This document shows, piece by piece, positions 41,425-49,357 of a stretch of 64,000 nucleotides of DNA. Source of the stretch: JANLVI01 sp031363915 (GTDB lineage: Bacteria > Vulcanimicrobiota > Vulcanimicrobiia > Vulcanimicrobiales > Vulcanimicrobiaceae); the NCBI GenBank assembly GCA_031363915.1, contig JANLVI010000010.1, positions 1-64,000 of the forward strand. The letters run 5' to 3'. Position 1 is the first letter of the stretch, and every line of letters starts with the position of its first letter. A program made the position numbers and the translations under genes. Under the pieces are notes generated by a model. That model worked only from the letters and a program-made list of their open reading frames with translations, was not told the DNA's origin and ran no database searches.

Positions 41425-41451
41425 GTTTCAAATTTAGTGGATAGTGGGTAC
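41425..41451 (+). promoter_or_regulatory. Possible sigma-B-like promoter of the anti-sigma factor gene
   Basis: GTTTCA (41425-41430) and GGGTAC (41446-41451) separated by 15 bp resemble the GTTTAA-N12-15-GGGTAT promoter of group 3 (sigma-B/F type) factors. They lie 17 bp upstream of a gene for an RsbW-like protein. In other bacteria such genes are autoregulated by the sigma factor they control. The match is suggestive but not proven. Confidence 0.4.
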
Positions 41452-41468
41452 GTTGAATATGTTTCGCC

Positions 41469-41942
41469 ATGAATAACGTGCATGAAGATGTCCAGGATTT
41501 AGCGGGCGCGCGCCTCAGACTCCGATTCCCGCCCGATGCCCGGTACGGGAAATTCGTCCGCGAGCGTCTTACCAGCTTCGCCGAGACCTACGCCTTGCCG
41601 GACCCGGATCTCCGTGAATTCATCGCGGCCGTCGGTGAGGCGCTCGCCAATGCCGTCGAGCATGCCAACACAAGAGACGCAATCGAGATTTCGGCCTGGT
41701 TCATCCACGGCAGTCTGCTGATGGCGACCGTGGTCGACACCGGCATCGGCTTTGCCATGCCTCCTCCGGCCGGGCCCGCCCTGCCGCCACCGGATTCTGA
41801 GCGTGGACGCGGCCTCCCGATCATGAAGTCGTGTTCCGACCTCTTCGCCGTCCGCAGCAAACCCGGCAAGGGAACGGCGGTCATTCTGGGCCGCTACTTG
41901 CACCACAGCGACCGTCCGGACTGCTTGGCTTCGTCCGGGTGA
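41469..41942 (+). CDS. RsbW/SpoIIAB-like anti-sigma serine kinase
   Basis: The 157-residue protein has a GHKL ATPase domain of the HATPase_c_2 (RsbW, SpoIIAB, RsbT) type: N-box EFIAAVGEALANAVEHANT near residue 54, G1 box VVDTGIGFAM near residue 88, and SERGRGLPIMKSCSDLFAVRSKPGKGTAVIL near residue 112. Such kinases bind alternative sigma factors and phosphorylate an anti-anti-sigma factor. Neither partner is next to it here. Its last codons overlap the operator of the bchN promoter. Confidence 0.87.
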   Translation: MNNVHEDVQDLAGARLRLRFPPDARYGKFVRERLTSFAETYALPDPDLREFIAAVGEALANAVEHANTRDAIEISAWFIHGSLLMATVVDTGIGFAMPPPAGPALPPPDSERGRGLPIMKSCSDLFAVRSKPGKGTAVILGRYLHHSDRPDCLASSG

Positions 41943-41981
41943 TAGTCGTCACCGGAAACCGACTCCACTAGGGCCCACAAT
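41938..41981 (+). promoter_or_regulatory. Crp-type operator and -10 of the bchNBGP promoter
   Basis: GGTGATAGTCGTCACC (41938-41953) has the GTGA-N6-TCAC core. CACAAT at 41976-41981 starts 30.5 bp from the centre, one base longer than at the other four sites. The operator overlaps the end of the anti-sigma gene. Predicted +1 is near 41988. Confidence 0.62.
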
Positions 41982-42015
41982 AACCGGAGACGAGATTCGT
42001 CTTCTGGAGGCCCTC

Positions 42016-43422
42016 GTGTTCGAACCCGCTGCCGATCCGATCGAGCGAGATGATTTCTGTTCGCTCGCTCCGATCGGCTGGCTCCACCACAAGATGCAGG
42101 ACAGCTTCTTTCTCGTGGTTGGCACTCACTCGTGTCAGGGATTCTTGCAGACCGCCCTAGGCGTGATGATTTTCGCCAAGCCGCGCTTCGCAACGGCCGT
42201 CTTAGACGAAGACGACCTCTCGGGCCGCGACGCGCTCGAAGGCTTGCTCCCGATCGTCGAGGCGATCGTCTCGGAATACCGGCCCGGTGCCATCTTCCTC
42301 GGCTCGACGTGTACCCCTGAAATTCTGAAGATGAATATCTCCGGCTGCGCACCACCGCTTGAAGAAAAATTTGGCGTGCGCGTGTATCCGTGCCGCCTGG
42401 ATGGGTTCGATGCGTCCTACACGCAGGGCGAAGATCACGTGCTAGAGTCGATGATCGCGCGTTCGCCGCATACCGATGAGAAGAACCTCGTCATCCTCGG
42501 CTGCCTCTCGGCGCTCGAAGAAGCCGAAGTGCGGCTCGAGTGCGAGACGATGGGACTGCCGGTTCCAAGCTTTCTCCCGAGCGAGAGCGCGCTCGATCTC
42601 CCGCCGATCGGTCCGAACACGGTGCTCGCCGCCGTCCAACCGTATCTCTTTGGCAGCGTGGCTTATGCCGCGCGCGAACGCGGCTGCGCGATTCACAAGA
42701 CGATCTTCCCGTACGGTCCCGACGGCTCGCGTGCGTTTTACGAGACGCTCGCCACAGCGTTTGGAAAAACCGTTTCTTACGAAGAACGCGAACGCGCGGC
42801 GTGGGGCGCGTGCGAACGCGAAGTGGAAGCGATACGCGGCCGCTCCGTTGCATTCATCTCCGACGCCATGCTCGAACTGCCGATCGCGCGCACGCTTCGC
42901 GCGGCCGGTGCGATCGTGCCACTCGTCGGCACGCCCAACATCTACAAAAAGTTCCATGCCGCCGAACTCGCACGACTCGAAGGCGTCGATGTGATCGAAC
43001 GCCCCGATCGCTTCGCAATGTACGCGCGCCTCTCCGAACACAAACCGGATCTGGTCGTCGCAAACCTCAACATCGCCAACGCCCTCGAGGGCATGGGCTT
43101 CTCGGTGAAGTGGTCGACGGAACTCTCGTTCCAGCCGATCCGCGGCTTCAACGGCGCACCCTCACTCTTCGGCCTCTTCGCCGCCTCGCTGCGCCGCCAC
43201 GACGCAATCGCCGCCACCCGCGATCGCACGCAAACCCAAGCAGCACCAATCGATCTAGATTTCTTCCGCGAAAAATCTCCCAAAAGGGAACCAACCACAA
43301 CGGTCATGGAGCGAGCGCAGCAAAACCCGCCAGCGCCAAACATGGTAGCAGCGAGCTCGAAGCCGGGGGCCCCACGCGAAGCGTGGGGGGCGCGCAGCGA
43401 GAGCGGAGCGCCTTCAAATTGA
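42016..43422 (+). CDS. bchN: Light-independent protochlorophyllide reductase subunit BchN
   Basis: BchN and BchB form the catalytic tetramer that reduces protochlorophyllide to chlorophyllide with electrons from BchL. The 468 residues keep the three 4Fe-4S cluster Cys: RDDFCSLAPIGWLHHK, GTHSCQGFLQTALG and FLGSTCTPEILKMNISG. The substrate-pocket region GYSPxxG-like and PIRGFNGAPSLFGLFAASLRRHD end the core near residue 394. About 60 extra C-terminal residues are Pro/Ala/Ser-rich and contain a perfect hairpin in the DNA. GTG 42016 has a GGAGG site (42006-42010). It is the first gene of bchNBGP. Confidence 0.95.
   Translation: MFEPAADPIERDDFCSLAPIGWLHHKMQDSFFLVVGTHSCQGFLQTALGVMIFAKPRFATAVLDEDDLSGRDALEGLLPIVEAIVSEYRPGAIFLGSTCTPEILKMNISGCAPPLEEKFGVRVYPCRLDGFDASYTQGEDHVLESMIARSPHTDEKNLVILGCLSALEEAEVRLECETMGLPVPSFLPSESALDLPPIGPNTVLAAVQPYLFGSVAYAARERGCAIHKTIFPYGPDGSRAFYETLATAFGKTVSYEERERAAWGACEREVEAIRGRSVAFISDAMLELPIARTLRAAGAIVPLVGTPNIYKKFHAAELARLEGVDVIERPDRFAMYARLSEHKPDLVVANLNIANALEGMGFSVKWSTELSFQPIRGFNGAPSLFGLFAASLRRHDAIAATRDRTQTQAAPIDLDFFREKSPKREPTTTVMERAQQNPPAPNMVAASSKPGAPREAWGARSESGAPSN
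43370..43388. repeat. Perfect hairpin inside the bchN 3' end
   Basis: CCCCACGC (43370-43377) pairs with GCGTGGGG (43381-43388) over loop GAA. It lies in the bchN tail just before bchB and is flanked by GCAGCGAG-type repeats. It could form an mRNA hairpin that changes bchB translation or stability. Confidence 0.7.
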
Positions 43423-44966
43423 AGCTTGCTATCTGGTCGTACGGCGCACCCGGACACATCGGAGTCTCAAAAGCCGCCTCGTCGTTCAACGGCATTCACA
43501 CGATTCTGCGCGCGCCCAAGGGCGACGGCTACGGTACGATCATGCTCGCGATGTTCGAGCGGCTCGGCGTCACGCCGCCGCTCTCCGTCTGCGCGATGTC
43601 GGAGGCGACGCTCGCCGGCTCGCAAGCAAACATTCCGGCCGTCATCCGCGAAGTCGACGAGCGCCATAAGCCGGACATGATCGTTATCACGCGTTCCGCA
43701 ACGGCCGCGGTTCTGCAAGAGCCGCTCGACGGCGAGATTGCGATGATGCCCGATAAAGTCAACGCCGAGATCCTCCTTGCCGGTGCGCATCCGCTACGCG
43801 ACACCGAAGTCTCCGCCTTCGGCCTCACCGTCAAAGAAATCGTCGCGCATTACGCGCAAGACGTCGAACGCAGCCCGCGCCCATCGGTGAACATCGTCGG
43901 CCCCTCACTACTCGGCTTCCACGATCACGCCAACGTCGCATCGCTCAAGAAAATGTTCGCTGCGCTCGATATCGAGGTCAACGCCGTCGTGCCGCTCGGC
44001 GCCAGCGTCGATGAACTTCGAACGATCGGCCGCGCCTGGGCCAACGTCTCGACCGCACACGAACTCACGGGGCCCCTCTTCGCCTATATGAAAGAGCGCT
44101 TCGGCACGCCGACCGTGAACGCACTCCCCTACGGCGAGGCCGGCACGACGACGTTCTTGCGCGAACTCTGTGCACTCTTGGAGATTCCGACCGAACGCAT
44201 CACGCACGCCGCGCGCGATGCGAAGCTGCTGTGGTACGCACGCACGGTCGACGCACACGCACTTTCGGGCAAACGCGTCGGCGTCTTCGGCACGCCGACG
44301 ACGGCCGCCGGGATCGCGCGCGTCCTGCACGACGAACTCGATATGAAGATCGACTTCGTCGGCACCTACGTGCTCAAGTACGGCGATTGGCTGCGCGAAC
44401 GCGTCGCCGATCTCACGAGCGACGTGATCGTGACCGACGACTACCGAGTCGTCGCCAAACGAATCGATGAATCGCGCCCGGACATCATGTTCGGATCGCA
44501 AATGGAACGCCACTCGGCCAGCGCATTCGGCGTGCCCTGCGCGGTCATCTCACCGCCCGCGCACATTTTGAACTTTCCGCTCGGCTACTCGCCGTTCATG
44601 GGCTACGACGGCGCCAACCACATCGGCGACGTCGTCAACCAGACCCAGGTCCTCGGACTCGAACACCATTTGATCGAGACGTTCGGACCGCGCGATCAGG
44701 GCCTGGCTCAAGCGATGCCCGAGGGCAAAGAAGCGCCGAGCGTGCACGACGCGCCACTCGCAGCCGCCCATACCGCCTCCGGGGCCGTCGCGGCCGCCGA
44801 GCACATCCTCACCTGGGATCAAAGCGCCGAGAAGCTCGTCGCGCGCATCCCATTTTTCGTGCGTAAGAAAGCCCGCGCAAACATCGAGAAATACGCCCGC
44901 GAAAAATCGATCTCCGTCATCGACGAACGTACGGTCCTCGCCGCTCGCGAGCACGTCGGTGGCTAA
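43419..44966 (+). CDS. bchB: Light-independent protochlorophyllide reductase subunit BchB
   Basis: The 515-residue BchB has the start IWSYGAPGHIGVSKAASSF and Asp36 in RAPKGDGYGT, which in BchB is the fourth ligand of the BchN-held 4Fe-4S cluster. Later blocks are RSATAAVLQEPL, GTPTVNALPYGEAGTTTFLREL, and PLGYSPFMGYDGANHIGDVV. The C-terminal KLVARIPFFVRKKARANIEKYA is the BchB/ChlB-specific substrate-contacting domain. TTG at 43419 overlaps the bchN stop (TTGA), which fixes the start; the much longer upstream open frame is antisense-like and not coding. It partners with BchN and BchL. Confidence 0.94.
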   Translation: MKLAIWSYGAPGHIGVSKAASSFNGIHTILRAPKGDGYGTIMLAMFERLGVTPPLSVCAMSEATLAGSQANIPAVIREVDERHKPDMIVITRSATAAVLQEPLDGEIAMMPDKVNAEILLAGAHPLRDTEVSAFGLTVKEIVAHYAQDVERSPRPSVNIVGPSLLGFHDHANVASLKKMFAALDIEVNAVVPLGASVDELRTIGRAWANVSTAHELTGPLFAYMKERFGTPTVNALPYGEAGTTTFLRELCALLEIPTERITHAARDAKLLWYARTVDAHALSGKRVGVFGTPTTAAGIARVLHDELDMKIDFVGTYVLKYGDWLRERVADLTSDVIVTDDYRVVAKRIDESRPDIMFGSQMERHSASAFGVPCAVISPPAHILNFPLGYSPFMGYDGANHIGDVVNQTQVLGLEHHLIETFGPRDQGLAQAMPEGKEAPSVHDAPLAAAHTASGAVAAAEHILTWDQSAEKLVARIPFFVRKKARANIEKYAREKSISVIDERTVLAAREHVGG

Positions 44967-45939
44967 GCGCAGCACGATCTTCGCCGATACCGCACGCTCC
45001 TCGGTGAAGACCGCGGGCGAATTCGGCGCGATGCTGCTCCCCTTTACCGATAAAACGCGCGGCGCGGCGAATATCAACGCCTCGTTACGGACGTTCGCCA
45101 AACCCGGTACGTGGTTCGCTCCGATGTGGGCGATCATGGTCGGCTGCATCGCCTCGGGCAACGCGCACTGGGACGTCGGATCGATCCTGCGGATCGTCGC
45201 CTGCATGGTCCTCGCGGGCCCGCTGCTGTGCGCGTTCTCGCAAGTCATCAACGACTGGTTTGACCGCGAAGTCGACGCCATCAACGAACCGCTCCGACCG
45301 ACGGCGGCAAATCAGCTCGCACCGCGCACGATCTTGATAACTTCGATCGGTCTTGGCGTTGCGGCGCTGGGCCTTGCTTATCTGCTCTCGCCTCTCGTCG
45401 CCGCAATCTCTGCGCTCGGCCTCGTCCTTGCGTGGGCGTATAGCGCACCGCCGTTCCGTCTCAAAGCGCGCAACGGCTGGATCGCGAACGCCGCCTGCGC
45501 GTTTGCCTACGAAGGCTGCGCATGGGTCGCGGGCGCTGCCGCCTTCGGCCAAGTCACGCAGGGCACGATCGTCCTTGCCTCTCTCTATTCGCTCGGCTCG
45601 CACGGCCTCATGACGCTCAACGACTTCAAGAGCGTCGAAGGCGACCGTCGCCTAGGTTTGCGCTCGATCCCCGCGATGCTCGGCATCGAGGGCGCGCTCA
45701 AAGCCGCCTTCATCTTCATCGACGTGTTCCAGGTTGCCGCGATCGCGTACGTGGTCGTCAACCGCATGTATATCGCCGCCGCCGTGATGGCGGTTCTCTT
45801 CGTGGTGCAACTGCCGATGCAGCGACGCATGAGCACCGATCCCGCAAAACTCGCCCCGTGGTACTGCGCGAGCGGCATTCCGCCGTTCGTGTGGGGCATG
45901 CTCGTTGCCGCTCTCGCTATCCGTTCCGGAGGTTTCTAA
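44959..45939 (+). CDS. bchG: Bacteriochlorophyll synthase BchG
   Basis: This UbiA-family membrane prenyltransferase joins geranylgeranyl diphosphate to bacteriochlorophyllide a. The 326 residues contain the first Asp-rich motif SQVINDWFDREVDAINEPLRPTAANQ near residue 97 and the second LMTLNDFKSVEGDRRLGLRSIPAMLG near residue 215. The usual RPIPSG is RPTAAN here. About nine hydrophobic segments are visible. GTG 44959 lies inside the end of bchB (8-nt overlap). BchP follows after 3 nt. Confidence 0.93.
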   Translation: MAKRSTIFADTARSSVKTAGEFGAMLLPFTDKTRGAANINASLRTFAKPGTWFAPMWAIMVGCIASGNAHWDVGSILRIVACMVLAGPLLCAFSQVINDWFDREVDAINEPLRPTAANQLAPRTILITSIGLGVAALGLAYLLSPLVAAISALGLVLAWAYSAPPFRLKARNGWIANAACAFAYEGCAWVAGAAAFGQVTQGTIVLASLYSLGSHGLMTLNDFKSVEGDRRLGLRSIPAMLGIEGALKAAFIFIDVFQVAAIAYVVVNRMYIAAAVMAVLFVVQLPMQRRMSTDPAKLAPWYCASGIPPFVWGMLVAALAIRSGGF

Positions 45940-45942
45940 GAC

Positions 45943-47238
45943 ATGCGTGCTTTGGTTGTTGGTGCAAATATCGGTGGTGCAATCGCTGCGGGCGATCTCG
46001 CCGCGACCGGTTGGGACGTGACGCTGCTCGAGAAAGATCTCAAGCGCAAGAAGCCGTGCGGGGGTGCGATCCCGCCAAAAGCGATCACCGAATTCGGTAT
46101 TCCGGAATCCATCATCGAACGCCGCACGACGCGCGCGGTCATGATCGGACCAAACGGCAAAGAAGTGGCGATGGACGTGCGCGGCACACGCAAGCGCGAT
46201 ACCGACTACATTTGCATGGTCACGCGTGAAGTGCTCGACCGCACGATGCGCGCGAAGGCGACCGACGCCGGTGCCGATCTGCGCGAAGCCTCGTTCGTCT
46301 CGCACGAACAACAACCCGACGGCACCGTGCGCGTGAAGATGCGCTACCGCGACGGCCGTGAAGAGTACGAAAACTACGACTACCTGATCGGTGCCGACGG
46401 CGCAGGTTCGCTCGTTGCAAGATCCTGCGGTCGTACACCCGTCAAGCACGCATCGGCGATTCAAGAGCGTCTCGCGCTGCCCGACGATGCGATGGAATAC
46501 TACAAGAACACCGCCGAGCTGTATCTGGGCGACGATATCTCGCCCGACTTCTACGGCTGGGTGTTCCCCAAGAGCGACCACGTTGCGGTCGGCACCGGTT
46601 GTCGTCCCGAACACGCGAACCGCTCGTACGCATTTCTCGAAGGCGTGAAAGCACGCGCGGGCAGCAAGCTGCGCGGCGCACGACGCATTCTGCTCGAAGG
46701 GCACCCGCTGCCGATGCAGCGCTCTAAGAAACTCGTCTATGGCAACACGATGCTCGTCGGCGATGCCGGCGGACTCGTCACGCACACCTCGGGCGAAGGC
46801 ATCTATTTCTCGATGGCTTCGGGGCGCATGGCCGCGCAAACACTCGTGCTGCATGCGACCGACCACAAGACGCCGCTCGCGAAATATGAAAAAACCTGGC
46901 AAAAGAAATACGGCTCGATGTTCGACTTCCTCGAATTTCTCGAGGAGTTCTCGTATACGTCGAACTTCAAACGCGCGCTCTTTGTCGATCTCTGTGCCAC
47001 ACGCGACGTCCAGCAGTTAACCTTCGACAGTTACCTCTTCAAAGAGATGGCCCAGATGGCACCGGGGGATCACTTGCGCATGGCCTTTGAAACGGCTGCC
47101 CGCGCCGTGCTCGCATGGATGAATCCGGTTCAGCCGCTCATGTCGGCCCCGCCGGAAATCACCGCAAAGGAAGCCCTCATCGCAACGCGCAACGCGATTG
47201 CCGATGGTGTCACAGCGGAAGGACTCGCCGCGGTTTGA
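45943..47238 (+). CDS. bchP: Geranylgeranyl reductase BchP
   Basis: FAD-dependent reductase that converts the geranylgeranyl tail of bacteriochlorophyll a to phytyl. It has 431 residues. The N-terminal nucleotide-binding segment ALVVGANIGGAIAAGDLAATGWDVTLLEKD is a Rossmann start with Asn in place of the third Gly of GxGxxG. KRKKPCGGAIPPKAITEFGIPES is the conserved BchP/ChlP Cys-Gly-Gly block, and NTMLVGDAGGLVTHTSGEGIYFSMASGRMAA near residue 269 is the second FAD motif. The gene ends in the left copy of a 29-bp direct repeat, and an apparently inserted gene follows. Confidence 0.93.
   Translation: MRALVVGANIGGAIAAGDLAATGWDVTLLEKDLKRKKPCGGAIPPKAITEFGIPESIIERRTTRAVMIGPNGKEVAMDVRGTRKRDTDYICMVTREVLDRTMRAKATDAGADLREASFVSHEQQPDGTVRVKMRYRDGREEYENYDYLIGADGAGSLVARSCGRTPVKHASAIQERLALPDDAMEYYKNTAELYLGDDISPDFYGWVFPKSDHVAVGTGCRPEHANRSYAFLEGVKARAGSKLRGARRILLEGHPLPMQRSKKLVYGNTMLVGDAGGLVTHTSGEGIYFSMASGRMAAQTLVLHATDHKTPLAKYEKTWQKKYGSMFDFLEFLEEFSYTSNFKRALFVDLCATRDVQQLTFDSYLFKEMAQMAPGDHLRMAFETAARAVLAWMNPVQPLMSAPPEITAKEALIATRNAIADGVTAEGLAAV
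47210..47238 (+). repeat. Left copy of a 29-bp imperfect direct repeat (end of bchP)
   Basis: The last 29 bases of bchP match 48163-48191 at 27 of 29 positions. Read in the bchP frame the two copies encode TAEGLAAV-stop and TADGLAAV-stop. The intervening 0.95 kb contains the metalloprotease-like gene. Confidence 0.82.
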
Positions 47239-47484
47239 AGACGCGTCCCCGAAGATACATCGGGACGAAATCGACCAATGTCAACCACGGCGTTTTTGGT
47301 ACGAGCGACATGACCTTGATTCGGTCCTGAGTCGTTGGCGAAAAACGAACCGGCTAGTATTAGAATCGATTGGATTCGGGCTTTTGCGCGGTACCGTCGG
47401 CGCGTTGTCAGGAATCGTTGCAAAACGCTCTTGCGGACGTTGGAATAAAATAGGGAAGCAAGTCGCGTATGCCTTCGTATTTCA

Positions 47485-48156
47485 ATGAGTTTTGATCGGG
47501 AAGGCGCCGTGCGAGACATGTTTGATCACATCATCACGCAGTCCCAGCCTGTCCTTGATGCCTTTTACGACGCCGTCGTGGCCTTGGGGCGCGAGCCGCT
47601 GTTCAAGCCGTCAGTCATCGTCGACGTAACACCCGACGCGACTCGCTATGACCCGGTAAACCGGGCTATCGTCCTCGTCCCCTATGAGGTGCTTCAACCG
47701 CCGCGCCGCGCTGCGAGGGACCGTTTTGCCGCTATCGGCACGCTCGGATTGTCCGGGCGAGAACAATACGTAGAAGTCTTCAATAACTTGCTGGTAGCGC
47801 ACGAACTCGGCCACTGGTTGCAAGAGCTGGCGCAACGGCCTTTGAACTGTTGGCAAGCCGAATATCAGGCAAACCAAATCATGGTGGCTTTTTGGCGCGA
47901 GCATCCCGCCGCTCCGCCTGCCGCACCAACGGATAAACGCTTGGCCAATTTCGTCGCGCAATCGCCAAACACGCCCAGCCCGATTCCAAACAATCTCGGC
48001 ATGAGTATCGAAGAATATTTCAACGCCCATTTAGTTGAAATTTCGAGTAATCCGATGGCCTATGCCGGATTTCAAAAAATGATGGTGCGTCAAGCAATCG
48101 CCGAACAGCCGGCTCCCAATTTCTGCCAAATGGTAGCGACAGTATGGCCAAAATAG
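47485..48156 (+). CDS. Putative zinc metalloprotease (HExxH)
   Basis: The 223-residue protein has an HExxH motif in NLLVAHELGHWLQELAQRP near residue 103, with a downstream Glu in WQAEYQANQIMVAFWREHP as the likely third zinc ligand. There is no signal peptide or membrane helix. I do not recognise a named family. It lies between bchP and pnuC, flanked by copies of a 29-bp repeat, with base composition slightly less GC-rich than its neighbours. The 246 bp before it hold no gene and no clear promoter. It looks acquired rather than part of the pigment operon. Confidence 0.65.
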   Translation: MSFDREGAVRDMFDHIITQSQPVLDAFYDAVVALGREPLFKPSVIVDVTPDATRYDPVNRAIVLVPYEVLQPPRRAARDRFAAIGTLGLSGREQYVEVFNNLLVAHELGHWLQELAQRPLNCWQAEYQANQIMVAFWREHPAAPPAAPTDKRLANFVAQSPNTPSPIPNNLGMSIEEYFNAHLVEISSNPMAYAGFQKMMVRQAIAEQPAPNFCQMVATVWPK

Positions 48157-48834
48157 ATGACCTCACAGCGGACGGGCTCGCCGCGGTTTGATCTCAAGGG
48201 GCTGATGACGTCGGCGCTCGTCGTCGGCAGCACCGCACTGCTTATGGCCGTTAAGTTCGGCCACGTCGAACTCGATTTCACGGAGGCCGTCGGGTTTGTG
48301 ACCGGCGGCCTTACCGTGTGGCTGCTGGTGGGCCAGAACATCTGGAACTGGCCGATCGGCATCGCAAACAATCTGGTCTACGGAATGATCTTCTTTCAGG
48401 CGCGCCTCTACGCGGACATGACGATCCAAATCGTCTTCGCGCTCATTTCTATCTACGGTTGGATTTCGTGGTCGCGGGGGAATACGACGAGCGGCGGCTT
48501 GGCCGTCACCCAAACGCCCCTCGGCCTCGCGCTTGCATGCCTTGCAATCGGCATCGCCGGCACCTGGGCGTGGTCGCTCTTCCTTGCGCGCATCAATGAT
48601 GCCGCTCCGTTCCTGGATGCGCTCACCGCCGTGATGAGCCTGATCGCGCAGTATTTGATGACGAGAAAATTTCTCGAGAATTGGACGATCTGGATCGTGG
48701 TCGACATCATCTCCGTCGGGCTTTACGCCTCCCGGCACCTCTACCTCACCGCCGTGCTCTACGCGATTTATATCGCTATGTGTACGGTCGGCGCGATCGA
48801 ATGGCGCCGCGCACGACGAGCCGCGCATGTCTGA
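48157..48834 (+). CDS. pnuC: Nicotinamide riboside transporter PnuC
   Basis: The 225-residue protein with about seven helices has the PnuC signature LVGQNIWNWPIGIANNLVYGMIFFQARLYADMTIQIVF near residue 61. The final NWTIWIVVDIISVGLYASRHLYLTAVLYAIYI is also family-typical. It imports nicotinamide riboside by facilitated diffusion coupled to phosphorylation. Its first 12 codons form the right copy of the direct repeat, so the original gene probably overlapped the bchP end. It overlaps the kinase gene by 8 nt. Confidence 0.92.
   Translation: MTSQRTGSPRFDLKGLMTSALVVGSTALLMAVKFGHVELDFTEAVGFVTGGLTVWLLVGQNIWNWPIGIANNLVYGMIFFQARLYADMTIQIVFALISIYGWISWSRGNTTSGGLAVTQTPLGLALACLAIGIAGTWAWSLFLARINDAAPFLDALTAVMSLIAQYLMTRKFLENWTIWIVVDIISVGLYASRHLYLTAVLYAIYIAMCTVGAIEWRRARRAAHV
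48163..48191 (+). repeat. Right copy of the 29-bp imperfect direct repeat (start of pnuC)
   Basis: This matches 47210-47238 at 27 of 29 positions and lies inside the first codons of pnuC. In the bchP frame it still ends in TGA after codons matching the BchP C-terminus. Confidence 0.82.
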
Positions 48835-49357
48835 GTTACTACGTGTGTGCGTGATCGGCGCGGAGTCGACCGGCAAAACGACCCTGTGCGAACGGCTCGC
48901 TAAGCACTACGGCAACACGTTCGTCGCGGAATACGGGCGCACGTATACCGAAGCGCGCTACGGTCGCGGCGAAAAGGGTCCGTGGGCGCAGCACGAGTTC
49001 GAACACATCGCGCGCGAACAAGCGCGTCTCGAAGAACTCGCCGCGATCGGCGCGTCCGACGTCCTGATTTGCGATACCGATTCGCTCACGACGGCAGTTT
49101 GGCACGAACACTATCTCGGCGAACGCGCGCCCGATTGGCAAATCCCGAACCGGATCGGTTTATATCTGCTCTCTTGCCTCGATGTACCATTTGAGCAAGA
49201 TGCGATCCGCGAAGGCGAGGATTCGCGCAAGCCTATGCACGCACGACTCGTTGACGAACTCGGAAAAACCGGCGTCCGCGTCATCGAGGTGAGGGGTACT
49301 CCCAAAGAGCGCGAGCGCACAGCCATCGCTGCGATCGACGCCGCACGAAAAGCGTAG
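48827..49357 (+). CDS. nadR: Ribosylnicotinamide kinase (NadR C-terminal-like)
   Basis: The 176-residue P-loop kinase corresponds to the ribosylnicotinamide kinase domain of NadR, without its adenylyltransferase domain. It has Walker A IGAESTGKTTLCERLAKHYG near residue 10, then FVAEYGRTYTEARYG near residue 32, ICDTDSLTTAVWHEHYLG and the lid region. It phosphorylates the nicotinamide riboside imported by PnuC, trapping it for NAD synthesis. Overlap with pnuC indicates coupled expression. Adenylylation must come from another enzyme. Confidence 0.88.
   Translation: MSELLRVCVIGAESTGKTTLCERLAKHYGNTFVAEYGRTYTEARYGRGEKGPWAQHEFEHIAREQARLEELAAIGASDVLICDTDSLTTAVWHEHYLGERAPDWQIPNRIGLYLLSCLDVPFEQDAIREGEDSRKPMHARLVDELGKTGVRVIEVRGTPKERERTAIAAIDAARKA

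Noticed and set aside
42540..44966. 808-residue open frame covering bchB and part of bchN
   Set aside because: The first 290 residues are Arg-rich shadow sequence over bchN. The real BchB starts at TTG 43419, overlapping the bchN stop.
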